From Larix kaempferi (Eukaryota; Streptophyta; Pinopsida; Pinales; Pinaceae): DNA of 64,000 nt. A program made the translations under genes and the position numbers. The DNA lies in assembly GCA_027924585.1 (NCBI GenBank), contig BSBM01000606.1, positions 10,111,501 to 10,175,500 of the forward strand. The letters are read 5' to 3'. The notes under the pieces were generated by a model. That model saw only the letters and a program-made list of their open reading frames with translations. It was not told where the DNA came from and did not search any database. Positions 11,999-23,490 of this stretch are shown here, piece by piece (within the stretch, counting starts at the first letter, position 1; every line of letters begins with the position of its first letter).

Positions 11999-14153
11999 TA
12001 GTGGTCAAATTTGAAGGGCTGGTCTTAAATTTTTTGGAAGGGCATGCAACCATCTAACCCTTGAAGGATGAAAAATTATAAAAATAATTGCACTAATTTA
12101 ATGGTAAAGTGTAAATTAAGTAACCCTCCAATAATAAAAGTTGTAAAAATAAATAATGTCCTAAAAAAAATTATAATTAAAAAAAATCAAATAAGAACTA
12201 GATAGGTTACTTAATCAAATTTGAAAAGTTACATGTTTAAAATGCAACAGACTAGATTGTCAACCATAATTGAAAATTTTCTTGGTAAAAGAAGGAAAAA
12301 AAACTAATAAATACCACCTCTTTTAATATTTGTCATACCTTCTCTATTAGGTTAACAGAAAAAAGAAAAAAAATTTAAGGACTTTAGACAATTTTCAATT
12401 TTTGATGTAATTCGTATGGTTCAAATGCCAAATAAAGACAGTTAAAATGCTATTTATAAGATGCTTGAAGCACAAAGTCACTGGGTAAGTTTGATTTAGA
12501 TTTCATTCTAGGATAGAGAGATGCAAATGCCACAAGTCGTGTACGTTTATATTCATTATTTCGACCAATTAAATTATTCTATAATGGAAAAATGCTACTT
12601 TAAATCAGGGTTATTTTTAAGGATTTTAATAATATACCTAGGTATAGTATTCTAGGTGATAATTTTGGATTGAAAAAATCATATCTATAGATAGGTAGGA
12701 GAAAATCAAATATCAACATACAATTTACTACTAAAAAATGTAAATTTTGGCGAATATTACAATAAAAAAACATATTTTATGTAAATATAGGTGATATTAG
12801 AGTGTAAAACTGACCAAATAACGAATTTATTTTTTGAAAAAAAACCCCAAAAATAGTGAATTGCAAAAATTCCGCCCCTAAAAATTACCCCGCTTTAAAC
12901 CAGCTAAAACTTATCTAGCTGCATTTCAAATTTAGATAAATTCAAATGACACAAATGCTGTAAGTTTTTATTCATCATTTCAAACAGCTAAAGCATATTT
13001 TGTAATAGGAAAAAGCTATGCTAAACAATATCAGTCCTTATATTGGATCATTACTAATCATGATCGGCATCCTTTGTCTCGACTTAATTTACAACTGGAA
13101 ATCGGTTGCCTCACATTGCCTTGCAGTTGCACAATCTATGGGCTTGATGCAATTGTGTCTTCAAACTGAAAGATGTATCAAGGATCAAGATCAATCTTAA
13201 TTCTTACATAGATCTCCGCGCTGGGACTTCCACCATTCAGCTTTATTTTTCGTATTCTAGTCCATCCATTGTGAAGTTGCACTGCCTTTCTCTCTCCCCA
13301 TTATGGTCCCACTTGTAATCTGAAGATCCCAATCTGCTTACTAACACTACTTTCTAAGTGACATCCTTTCCTTCCTTTAAAGATCACTATTTCCAAATAA
13401 TATTGGGATGAATGCAAATAGGCAGGACTTGACAACACGCACAAATCAGATTCTTTCAAATAGAAGCTTTCCACAATACTGTGAAGACTAGGGCTACCGA
13501 CGGAGGGTGTAACCAAGGGATCTGATGCGGTTTGTGCAGTAAATCTCTTGAGCTGAAGAATAAAGAGGAAGAATAATATTTATCACCTAAATGAGAACTG
13601 GTGAAACTACCTTGCACACTTCTCAAGTTCAACACAAGTAAACAAACCCTTCTCAGCCATGTCGCTTCGATTGCAGGTCGTTTTGTGGAAGGTGGCATGA
13701 CGCCAACAACTCTGTATTGCACTTTTCGTCTGACAATGGGGACGCAGGCCACGACCCATAATTGAAGTAAATTCACCCAGTTGGGATGCACATACATAAT
13801 CATCTTACGACTCATGCTTGTGAATTGCTCGCAGGTTGATTTTTGTGCTTCATTTCAGTGCATGTACTCATCAATATTATTGTAGGATTTTGTTTTACAT
13901 AAACAATAACTTGTAAAGTTGGGATCTGGATGATGTGACCCATCGATTGCATGCAGGTGCAAATCAATATAGATGGTTGATGAAAATATTTACCCTTCTT
14001 TTGAAATATTGATGTTTAATTAGCACTTTTTAATGGACGGGTAAATTCAAAATTTCAAATTTTTTTTTACGGGTAATTTTTTCTTCACACTTCTGGGACG
14101 AGTTAAAACCCTTTGGAAGAGTTGGGATGTGCTCAATTTTGATTTGACCACTG
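11999..14153. mobile_element. Ac-like hAT element, 2.2 kb, non-autonomous
   Basis: An 8-bp TSD CATGGGGG (11991-11998 and 14154-14161) brackets a unit that starts TAGTGGTCAAAT and ends ATTTGACCACTG. The TIRs are 12 bp and differ only at the terminal base (T versus C), the same asymmetry as in maize Ac/Ds. The insertion lies in copy 2 of the 1-kb duplication; copy 1 (near 10908) is an approximate empty site. No hAT transposase or dimerisation domain was found. The interior contains a GC-richer piece (12990-13830). Confidence 0.72.
12990..13830. other. Unidentified GC-richer insert within the hAT element
   Basis: Short open frames on both strands (13018-13200 plus, 13456-13815 minus) and base composition unlike the AT-rich flanks suggest a captured coding or promoter fragment. 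I cannot name it. The stretch just before it (about 12900-13020) is a degenerate repeat of 12480-12610. Confidence 0.3.
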
Positions 14154-14161
14154 CATGGGGG

Positions 14162-15060
14162 TTATGGGTTATGGTAAGAGTTTCCTACCTTGTGGAGTAC
14201 AATTCCTACCAAGAATGGAGCTTTGGCATGGGTTGTTGGTGCCAATACACATGTTTGGTCTCCATGTTACTCCTATATTCGTTATGGAAACAATACTAAC
14301 ACCATGCCACTAATACTGCTATACCTTATTACCATGTTAGTAATGGCGCTTATAATTATATAATTCCCTTGAAAACAGATTTATGAATCTCTTACCGTTT
14401 TTAGGTCCTTACTGCTAGCGTGAAACCTAAAGCCTCTCGTCCCCGTATCCAATTATCTCTCTAATGCTAATATTTGGGTGTTAAACTCTTTAGGCTACTG
14501 GTGAATATTTTGCATCATTTTCATGAGAAAAGCATCACATAGGAGGTGGATAAAAACAACATAAAAGTACGATCGACCTCCAGTTAGAACCCAAACATAT
14601 GACCCATGTATTCTTGACTTGACCGACCTCCAGCTCGAACCGAAACATACGACTGACCTCTTCGACTTCATTCATGGAGAATTGCTGAATTCATGGAGAT
14701 TTCCTTTCTGAATTACCCAGCTATGGAGGATTATCCTAAATTCATGGATATTTCCTCCTCAAATTGCTCCGATAATAGACCATTGGCGCTTAATATTTTC
14801 CATTGGCGGGAAGAGAGGAGGGTTTGGTGGGTTTTGAGAGGCAAATCGTTGTGAATTGGGTCTGAGAGGCGTTTTTGGGCATTTATGAGGCCACCATTGA
14901 TGCCTGTTGAGGAAAATATGATTCCTGTTAACAAATGCTGATGGTTTACAATTGGGTATTTATTTTCCAGCTCTGCCATGGATATAATAGCATTGGAAAG
15001 AACTTGGAGGCTCTTGAAGAGGAGGGTGACGAACTTTCCAGCTCTAGATTAAAAATATCA
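14162..15060. other. Unassigned CACTA interior
   Basis: No gene recognised. A minus-strand open frame of 82 codons (14979-14731) has no known motif. The phrase GACCGACCTCCAG is repeated at about 14573 and 14620 with similar flanks. Confidence 0.3.
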
Positions 15061-15126
15061 AACTTCCCTTCCAGAATCGCAGGTTGGTTATTTGGATTTA
15101 GGTGAAAATTTAGCCATGTATCTCAA

Positions 15127-15420
15127 CTAAGCATTTGTCGTAAATACTTGTGCATTATCTGTTGTGATTTCGACTGGAATACAATATTTGGTGATGATCT
15201 TCTCCTCTATAAAATCAACGATTTCTTTGTTGGTTCCCTTCTTTGTGGGTATCGCTTCCATGTTTCTAGTGAAGTAATTTGTTGGTGTGATGATCCATTT
15301 GAAACTGTTGTTCGAATTTTTATTTAACTCACCAATAAAATCCAATCCAACTTAATGAAAAGGTGCCTCAACTACCATGGGTTGCAAGGAAAAGGGAACA
15401 ATCTTTTGTTTTTTTGCAAA
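15127..15420 (-). pseudogene. Ty3/gypsy integrase core fragment
   Basis: The minus-strand translation gives PLQPMVVEAPFH, then a stop, then GLDFIGELN, FKWIITPTNYFTR, MEAIPTKKGTNKE and ITTDNAQVF. This is the first part of the rve integrase catalytic core: the first catalytic Asp lies in the DFIGE segment and the second in TTDNA. The third acidic residue is missing because the frame ends at 15127. It is an isolated fragment without LTRs, probably carried inside the CACTA element. Confidence 0.8.
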
Positions 15421-15573
15421 AAATTGGCAAGATTAACATGATCTTAGAAAAGCATGTACTTTAGAAAAAATACTTGGTTTTTATTCTCTGATTACCCCTT
15501 AGCCAAGTTGCTCCAACTCACTATATGAACTCGTTGGAAATGAAAAACTTGAACTTACACTATCTTATCACTT

Positions 15574-15693
15574 GTAATTCTATATTTTTCTACAACCATG
15601 CTAATGGGTATGGGTTTAGGTATGCAATGTCTGTTAATTCTATATTATTCTACAACCATGCTAATGGGTATGGGTTTAGGTATGCAATGTCCG
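15574..15693 (+). repeat. 60-bp direct duplication
   Basis: Two adjacent units (15574-15633, 15634-15693), almost identical, each containing TTCTACAACCATGCTAATGG and GTTTAGGTATGCAATGTC. They make a repeated peptide in the plus-strand open frame 15525-15830, which I do not accept as a gene. Confidence 0.85.
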
Positions 15694-15986
15694 TTGAATT
15701 TAATTGTTGCACCAAAGTTTTAGATATGTTTTATTGGCTACCTAAAATGAATATAATTGTAACTAAAATATTATTAATATACATCTTAATGTGGAGTGTT
15801 TGCATCTCTTGTATAACATCTAAGTTCTAATTCTCCACCACAAAAATAAAGTCCTTATTGACAATGGAAGGTTATAGTATAATATCCTTGTCTTTATGAA
15901 TATTATGGACTTAGTTTTATCCATCAATGATACCTTATCATCAGCATCAGATGCTCCTTTAATCACCTACCCTCCACTTTATTGGT

Positions 15987-16202
15987 TTATGCTTTCAAGA
16001 ACTTCTTACTAGCTTTGTCCTTTGGAATCAACTTGGGATGTAATGCCCAATAATGATCCTTTACATGGCCATTCTTCTTGAAATACACACATTTCATGTT
16101 TTTCTCAAGATATGTGGTTTTTAAAAACTTATTCTTTCCTTTTAGTTTATTAACTTTTTCATCGTGGGTCTTATTAGTCTTTACCTCAAAAGTTCTAGTA
16201 GC
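15987..16202 (-). pseudogene. gag C-terminal zinc-knuckle fragment
   Basis: The minus-strand frame reads CVYFKKNGHVKDHYWALHPKL followed by KDKASKKFLKA and a stop. It is a degenerate retroelement zinc knuckle with the usual W-x-L-H-P sequel of plant gypsy-type gag. The second Cys is replaced by Phe and the last Cys by Tyr. Tandem copies of the same segment at about 17130-17240 and 17600-17715 keep the last Cys (HVKDHCWELHP at about 17190). Confidence 0.65.
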
Positions 16203-16639
16203 ATCTAGGTAGATTTATTATCATGAATGGATTTTATGTACATGGATTCTACAACCCAGTAGGTGCATGTGTAACTGCTTTCGTGCTCATTGTGGAGCTT
16301 ACACATGTCTTTTATAAAAAATAAAAATATATTATAAAAAATAACATGTGAGCGCTAAAATTAGATTTAAAACTTTTAGAGCAACAAACTACAAAGAATA
16401 GATAAATTAAAACCATAAACATTACATTACACACTTTAAATGTTGAGTATTGAGAAAGAGTTTTCACCTTAAGAGATTCGAGCCCTCTCAATGCTTGGTA
16501 TATCCCCTTTTAAGATGGATCTATATTGGTCTTAAGTAGAATTGCTCCTATCCAATTTGAATGTGACCCAAATACATATGTCAGAATGTACTCAATTATT
16601 GGCCCAGGTCCTGATAGCAGCTCATATGTTTAGGTACGA

Positions 16640-18165
16640 ATTTTGTTTTTTGCTGCCCACACTACTACATGCACACATATAATGTCCTCCTCCAGTGACC
16701 CTGAAGGATCTATGACGAGTGTAGATAAAACACATACATATATAGAGTTTCTTTCCTCTTGCACCTCCATAAGCTGCAAAACTCCTCTCATATCTCTAAT
16801 ATGTAGAATATATTTTTTCTTTTCCATTCTATTTACAGTTAAAAAACTCATGGGATATGACTCAAACTCACTACTAGGTTGGGTGCCAAAATCAGGCCAA
16901 ATTCAATAACACGCCAACAAATTTTTTTTTGCAAAAGCTCGAGTAAAACGACTTTCAGACCCATGTAGTTTGACTCGGCAAAAACTAAACTGAAATGGGT
17001 GAAAATTTGTGGACATTGTGAGACATATTTTTACTCTCGGGACTTGCCAATTTGTTCCCCGATATGAGGCTTTGAACATTGATTCTAAAACACCTTTAGT
17101 GCAACTTCTTACTTGTTTATCCATATTTATTGGTTTATGATTTCAAGAACTTCTTACTAGCTTTGTCCTTTCGAATCAAGTTGGGATGTAATTCCCAACA
17201 ATGATCCTTTACATGGCCATTCTTCTTGAAATATAATGTCCTCCTCCAGCGACCCTGAAGCCGTGAAACTCATCTGATATCTCTAATATGTAGAATATCT
17301 TTTTTATTTTCCATTTTATTTACAGTAACAAAACTCATGATGTCTGAATCAGACTCACTACTAGGTTGGGTTCCAAAATCAGACCAAATTCAATAACACG
17401 CCAACAACAAAAACACTGCAAAATCTCAAGAAAAATACTTTCAGACCCATAGAGTTTGAATCGACAAAAATTAAACTAAAATGGGTGAAAATTTGTGTAT
17501 ATTGTGAGACATATTTTTACTCTTAGGCCTCGCCAATTTGTTCCCCAAGCCGAGGCATTGAAAATTGATCCTAAAACACCTTTAGTGCAACTACCTACTT
17601 GTTTATCCATATTTATTGGTTTATGCTTTCAAGAACTTCTTACTAGCTTTGTCCTTTGGAATCAAATTGGGATGTAATGCCCAAAAATGATCCTTTACAT
17701 GCCCATCCTTTTTGAAATATAATTTCCTCCTCCAGTGACCATGAAGGATCTATGGTGAGTGTTGATAAAACACATACATGTGTACAGTTTCTTTCATATT
17801 GCATCTCCACAAACTATAAAACTCCTCTCATATCTCTAATATGTAGAATATCTTTTCTTATTTTCCATTTTATTTACAGTAACAAAACTCATTGGGTATG
17901 ACTCAGAATCACTACTAGGATAACTTCCAAAATCATGCCAAAGTCAATAAAACGCCAACAAAAAAAACTTTGCAAAAGCTCGGGAAAAATACTTTCAAAC
18001 CCATAGAGTTTGACTCAGAAAAAATTAAACTAAAATGGGTGAAAACTTGTGTACAATCTAAGACATATTTTTACTGTCAGGCCTTTCTAATTTGTTCCCC
18101 AAGCCGAGGCTTTCAACATTGATTATAAAACATATTTAGTGCAATTGCCTACTTGTTTATCCAAC
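16640..18165. repeat. Tandem array of about 450-560 bp units (3 copies)
   Basis: Units start near 16680, 17236 and 17720. Each contains in order TCCTCCTCCAG(T/C)GACC, ATATCTCTAATATGTAGAATAT, TCACTACTAGG, AAAATGGGTGAAAA, AATTTGTTCCCC, and (in the first two) the gag-tail segment ending TTTACATG. The last part of a further unit precedes the array at 15970-16090. Open frames inside, such as 16643-16909, are not genes. Confidence 0.75.
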
Positions 18166-18311
18166 AAGTTCAACGGCCTATGTAGATTCCTCAGACTTTG
18201 TTGCTTTATTGGTTTTGTAGTATTGCTCATAAATTAACAATGAAGCATCCCATACATTTAATATTCAATTTCTCCTTGGTTGCACATCAATCACATCCTT
18301 GGTTTTGTAGT

Positions 18312-18794
18312 GTTGTTTTGTTTGAGGTGTTGTGTGGCCAACCTGCTATTAATCCTTCTCTTCCAAGAGAACAGGTAATCATTGCTGAATGGGCTTTGCA
18401 CTACCAGAGAAAGGGAATTTTGGAACAAATAATAGATCCTTTTTTGAAAGGTAAATTTAATCCTGAGTCCCTTAAGAAGTATGGGGAAGCAGCTGAAAAG
18501 TGTCTTGCTGAGGAAGGGGTTGAAAGGCCAACTATGGGAGATGTGCTTTGGAATCTAGAATTTGCTTTGCAGCTCCAGGAAACTGCAATTGAGAATAAAC
18601 TGGTTGATGATAGCACAAACAAATTTGTGGAAATATCTCCCGATTACAACCACTCAAACAACATAGAAATTTATGTTGTGGATGGAGCCAACACTGTGAC
18701 AAACTATGGAGGGCATAGTATGGCAAGTGAGGATCTGGATGATGTAACACCAAGTGCTATGTTTTCCCAACTGGTGAATCCACAAGGCAGGTAA
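18312..18794 (+). pseudogene. Captured CrRLK1L receptor kinase C-terminus (THESEUS/HERK-like)
   Basis: A frame of about 160 codons holds VVLFEVLCGQPAINPSLPRE, AEWALHYQRKG, LKKYGEAAEKCLAE and RPTMGDVLWNLEFALQLQE, and ends FSQLVNPQGR then TAA. These are kinase subdomains IX-XI and the C-terminal tail of the Catharanthus RLK1-like family (THESEUS1/HERKULES/FERONIA), plasma-membrane receptors for wall integrity and RALF peptides. The extracellular malectin-like domains, membrane segment, ATP loop and catalytic loop are all missing. It cannot be an active kinase. There are no stops inside, so capture was recent or the frame is conserved. The upstream part of the open frame (18198-18311) is not kinase-like. 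Confidence 0.88.
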
Positions 18795-19240
18795 TTGAAT
18801 GGGCATGTAGTACATTCATGTTTCTGCATTGGTTGTAGTACATGCAACCACCAAGTTGCACAAAAGTTGTAGCAATAGTCAGGTAATCGAGAAGGGTCAA
18901 ATTTAATTCAAGAAGGGTCAAAGCATAGGAATGAAATATATGATAATGCTTCGAGCTAAAGGTAAAAAATGTTGTTGACCTGACTACTATAACTTTGTAG
19001 ACCAACTGCTGGAGCTACAATACTCGAATTGGTGCCTCCAACTCGATCACAACAGGAATTTCTATGGGCAAAACAACCAACTGGATGGTATGTCAAAAAT
19101 GCTGCATGCAACTGCCCCTTTGACACTCGATAAATTGGATATCAGGCTATTGCAAACCTGTCAAACATGATGAAAAATAAAAATTCAACAATAACGTGAT
19201 AAAGTTAGATATTAAAATGGATATTTATGTATTTTAGCTG
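18795..19240. other. Unassigned spacer between captured genes
   Basis: Nothing recognisable. It separates the CrRLK1L fragment (+) from the DUF789 fragment (-), so the two captured pieces converge here tail to tail. Confidence 0.3.
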
Positions 19241-19244
19241 CAAA

Positions 19245-22200
19245 CTGCATGCAATCCTATAAATTGCTAGTCCATAGATGGGTTTCAATGCTTAGATATC
19301 CTGATCCAGAGGAGATACAAAATCCTGTAGATGTTCCTTTATATAATCTATTTTGTCTTACCACGAAGCTGGATGAAGATCTCCTATCTTCAGGGAATTC
19401 AAAATGCACGGGTCACCAGAATGCTAGGAACTTGAATCTACACCACTCCTGGTAAACTCCTTGATCCTGAAGCACATAATGAACAATAATGTAAACTAAC
19501 AGAAGTGGAGGAGACAATCTCCACATAGAATAAGTATTTTTGCTTGATATACATACTTTTCAAACATCGATCTGCGTTGATGTGGTTGCTCACACTCAAA
19601 AAAATCAAACAGTAAGTAGATATTTTCTGAGGTTGCATCACAATTGCAAACATGTTTTTTATAATGTGCACACAAATCTGAACTTTAGCCCAAATACTCT
19701 GGTATAGTTGAATCATCTGCTATGGTAGGATTTGGAAAAAGAGTTGAAAGTATAGGAAGGTTTCCTTACATAGTGTTCCTAATCATTTCTGCATTGTTCT
19801 GAACATCCATGCAATGTGTTGGTGAGGCTCTTGACAAGCCAAATAATTGCATCCCTGATAAATAGGGCACAAAGTAGGCACAAAACAGATCTCCATCAAT
19901 TCCCAACCTTGCTGAATGTTGTAGATCCTAGGCCTTTACTTCTAGACCATAGTTACTAGGTTCCTCATACGACTGCCAAATATTTTTCAATGGAATGTCT
20001 GGGATCTGTCAGTTACAGATTAAACTTGTATTTAGTGATCTCCTATCAGAGTTGCAAGTTTTCATATTAGGGACTTGCAGAACAATAGGAGACACACCAT
20101 GTAATAAAACCTTGTCAAACTCAGCTATGGGACTACCAATCCATTGTGCAATATGTTCTGACATCATTTGATACTCATATGATGAATCAATAGACTTTAA
20201 AATAGATTGAGTGTTCCTGTTTTATTAATCATGCAAGCATGAGTCATTCCCAATCCCCATTCAAGAAACATCAGAAACTAATCTAGTTTCTGAAACTACA
20301 TGCTCTATATGGTCACTAATACTTGTATCAGTTTCCTTTAGTTCCTTAAGTAGATATTCCAATATATTTGATTGCGTATGTGATTGACTGTCCCTAATTT
20401 CCATTTCAAGCACATTTGTGTTGGAACTAGACTCTCTAATTTGAGAGTCATCGAAAGAAGTTTGACTCAATCCAGATGAATCATCTTCCTTGTTTCTAAC
20501 TTCATCAGTCACTCTACAAATTACCGTACTTCCATGGGAGTCAGCTACAGCTTTATCAGTTGCAGAGGAATTCCCACTTTTTGATTCAACTGGAACCCAT
20601 TTTTGTGCAACCTGTTGAGAGCTGCGTTGTCTCTCATTATTTCTTTCACAAGAAAGCCCTTTTGCTGTGATTGAAGAAGCCCTCGATTTCAAGGGGACAT
20701 TTGTTTACTGCTTTTTCTACCACATCTCTTGGACTACTGATTTAGATATTCTTGGTGTGGAATGAGAAATTATTCTAGTTTCCTCTGTCTCAAGATTTGT
20801 ACTCTTAGAACAATTTGATTGCTGTGAGGTATCCAGTTCTTCCTTCTAAGAAAAAGGTTTACTGCCATCCATAGTAGAGGAGCCAGGTTTCCTTTCCCAT
20901 ATGGTCTTCCTTGTCTTTGTAACATGTGGGTTTACCTTTTCCATATCTTGCTTTTCCTTTGCCCAAGAGGGAAATTTAGGCTCATTTATACAGCCATCCT
21001 CAGGGTGCTTATCAACCTTTTTCCAAACACACAAGCTATTTCCCTTCCCAATTGGACCATAACCATGGCTAGGACCAATGTTTTGACCGCTCCCACACGA
21101 GGAACTCTCTGAAGCAGTACTATTTTCGGAGTATTTTTCTCCCCTAAAAAAACATTGCTCCATAGTGATTTTAGACCACATGTTCTTATGTAAATCAGAA
21201 GGTGCTTCTCTACTTTCCCCAGCTGCAATTCTATGGCCAACTTTTCCATCATCGTCAATGCCCTTGTCCTTTTCTTTTCTTGAATCATTGCTATACTGAT
21301 TAGTATGTTTCTTTCCACTATCCTTGCGATGAATTCTACCAAATTTATCACTAGTCCCATGAACAACTGTATCGGACCCTTTGGTTAAGTTACTACTAGT
21401 TGAGTCTGTTTGATTAGTAATGCTATAGGAAATTGGCACCCCACTACCTATGGTGATTTCAGATTTGCAGTAAGTGTTACTGTTAACATTTCTTTGGTTA
21501 TTCCTATCTCTCTAGACCCATTCTGACCTGCAAATGAAGTAACTCCCACATTCACAAATAGATGTATTTGGTTTTTGTCAGTGCTTACTTGGTTAAAGTA
21601 ATTTCCAATTGTATGACCACGTACATGTTCTTCGGATTCCACTTTCATAAAGTGTAAGAGTTGGTTGCAAATTCTATCAATTATCCCAGATTGTAGAATG
21701 AATGATTCCTCAATTTGATAATTTAAAATTGAATTCTTCCATACAGTATTGGATATATGATTCTCTGCATGTTGATGTTTGATACAAGCATTCATTTCCA
21801 AGCTTTCATATTTACAGTCTCCTATGCTTAGGAAAGTAGAGCATGTCTTAAAGGAATCATGTGAACATAAATCATGCCTGGGAAGATGTTTCCTGATTAT
21901 TGCCTCCAGTACTTTTGGATCATTATCTAGTTCACTATGAGTTGTAACAGAGTTTATCTGACAAGTATTAATATCCACATATTGAGGATTACAATTAAAA
22001 CTTTCAGATTTACAGTCTCCCACCCTTAGTAAAGAATCACCAGGACATAAATGACTGGGAAAGGTTATTCTACTCCTTGCCTCAAATATGTCTGCATTGT
22101 TATTTAGTTGAATGAGAGTTGTAAGAGAATTTATCTGGCAAGTATTTATATCAACGTCATTTCTAGAATTACCATTAAAATTATCCGCACATGAGTTTGG

Positions 22201-22766
22201 AGCAGTGAATATATCACAGACTAAGACGAGTCCACATCGGGTGACCAACAAACTCTCAACTACACAAGACCTAGATAAATTGAACCCTGGAGATCCTTTT
22301 ATGTTATCCACTGCTATTGCACCACTGTGACTGCTTTTCACATATTCTGAACCATTCTTAACTTGTGTTTGCTTAAAATATGATTTAGATGAATTGATAT
22401 CTAACTCAGATAAATTACTTATCCATGAATTGTTTGAGCAAAATGAACCAACAGACTGCTGTGACATAGGAGCATATTTTCCTAAGATAGCAACACCCCT
22501 CACCTCCTTTTAACCAAGGGAAGCAATTTTCTTAAACCATTGTTGCAACCCAAATACAAGTTTCACTTTTACAACACTTTGTAAACTTTCTGGGTGTTGT
22601 TCCTGAGTTTGACTTGCATCTTTACACCTGACTTGGTTCAAAACGTTTGGTGAAACACAAAGTGGCTTTGAATCCACATTACATACATAAGTTTTTGAAG
22701 CCAATATCGTTTTCGCACAATTTACATCTACCAGATGCAGCACTGTATGTAACCTGCATCAAATGG
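19245..22766 (-). pseudogene. Captured DUF789-family gene fragment, several exons
   Basis: On the minus strand a likely acceptor TTTGATGCAG (22766-22757) opens a frame that continues to 21448 with one stop (22512-22510). It then shifts by one frame at about 21450-21480 and runs on to 20261 with three more stops. This long polar, Ser/Asn-rich part has YGPIGKGN and VAQKWVPVESK motifs. Downstream, 20010-19690 encodes WQSYEEPSNYGLEVKA (then a stop) and FCAYFVPYLSGMQLFG. After a further intron, 19440-19245 encodes GDLHPASW (then a stop) and PIYGLAIYRI. Those last segments are DUF789 hallmarks (YEEPSxYG, YVPYLSGIQLF, DLHPASWxSVAWYPIYRIP). The function of DUF789 proteins is unknown to me. It is clearly broken. 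Confidence 0.68.
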
Positions 22767-22769
22767 AAT

Positions 22770-23490
22770 TACAATCAGAGTAAGAACAAGGCACCTAAAA
22801 ATAAAGGATTAGTTCAATTCAATCCCTCTTTTGAAAAACTAGCATCCAATCAAAATCATCATTCCATCAAATAGAAGCAATGTTTGCAAAGGGAATTTCT
22901 GCCTTAGTTTAATAGAGTCGCTTGAGATTACAGTTGTTAGCACATAGTCTTGCAAGAAAGCCAGATAAAATTGTTCATCAAAATCTAATTATACTAATAT
23001 TTATGCAAGCGTGGAACCCAAATAGCACATGTGACAAACTTAAAAAATGTATAAGCTAGAGAATATAAGATAAATTTGTATATGTCCCACAAATGACCAC
23101 AATAGCAGGTCATGGGACTGAGAAGTACAAACAGTGCAAGTGCATTGGAGACTAGAAGTGGCTCCCATATGTCATGGAGCCTATTTCCACCATCCACCAT
23201 AGGGTTTTGTCTTCATTATGAGGCTTCATTGCTGGAAGAATGAGTTTTGATGAGGAAGTGAGTAAGTGGTAGGGTGAAGAGAGGCAATTTTACTTAGAGA
23301 GTCTACCCAGGAAACTCGATCCATCTCAAGTGTGCATTCTTTTCAAATTTTGTCTCCATGATATTTTATGATCTTTTCTTCCATTGAAATTTTTTCTACT
23401 GAAAATGATAGAAGGGAAAATTAACGACCATGTGTACAATATGAAATCTATTTGCTTGGAATTTTGCGCTCAACATTGCTTATTGGTCAA
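22770..23490. other. Unassigned CACTA interior
   Basis: No gene or repeat recognised. It may include intron or 5' sequence of the captured DUF789 gene, since it lies directly upstream of the acceptor at 22766. Confidence 0.3.

Noticed and set aside
15838-15930. Plus-strand VLIDNG-like protease motif
   Set aside because: Short, broken by a stop, and on the opposite strand to the clear gag and integrase fragments next to it; probably chance.
18312-18794. Idea that this is a host kinase gene in place
   Set aside because: It has only the last part of the kinase domain, no upstream exons, and lies within precisely defined transposon ends.
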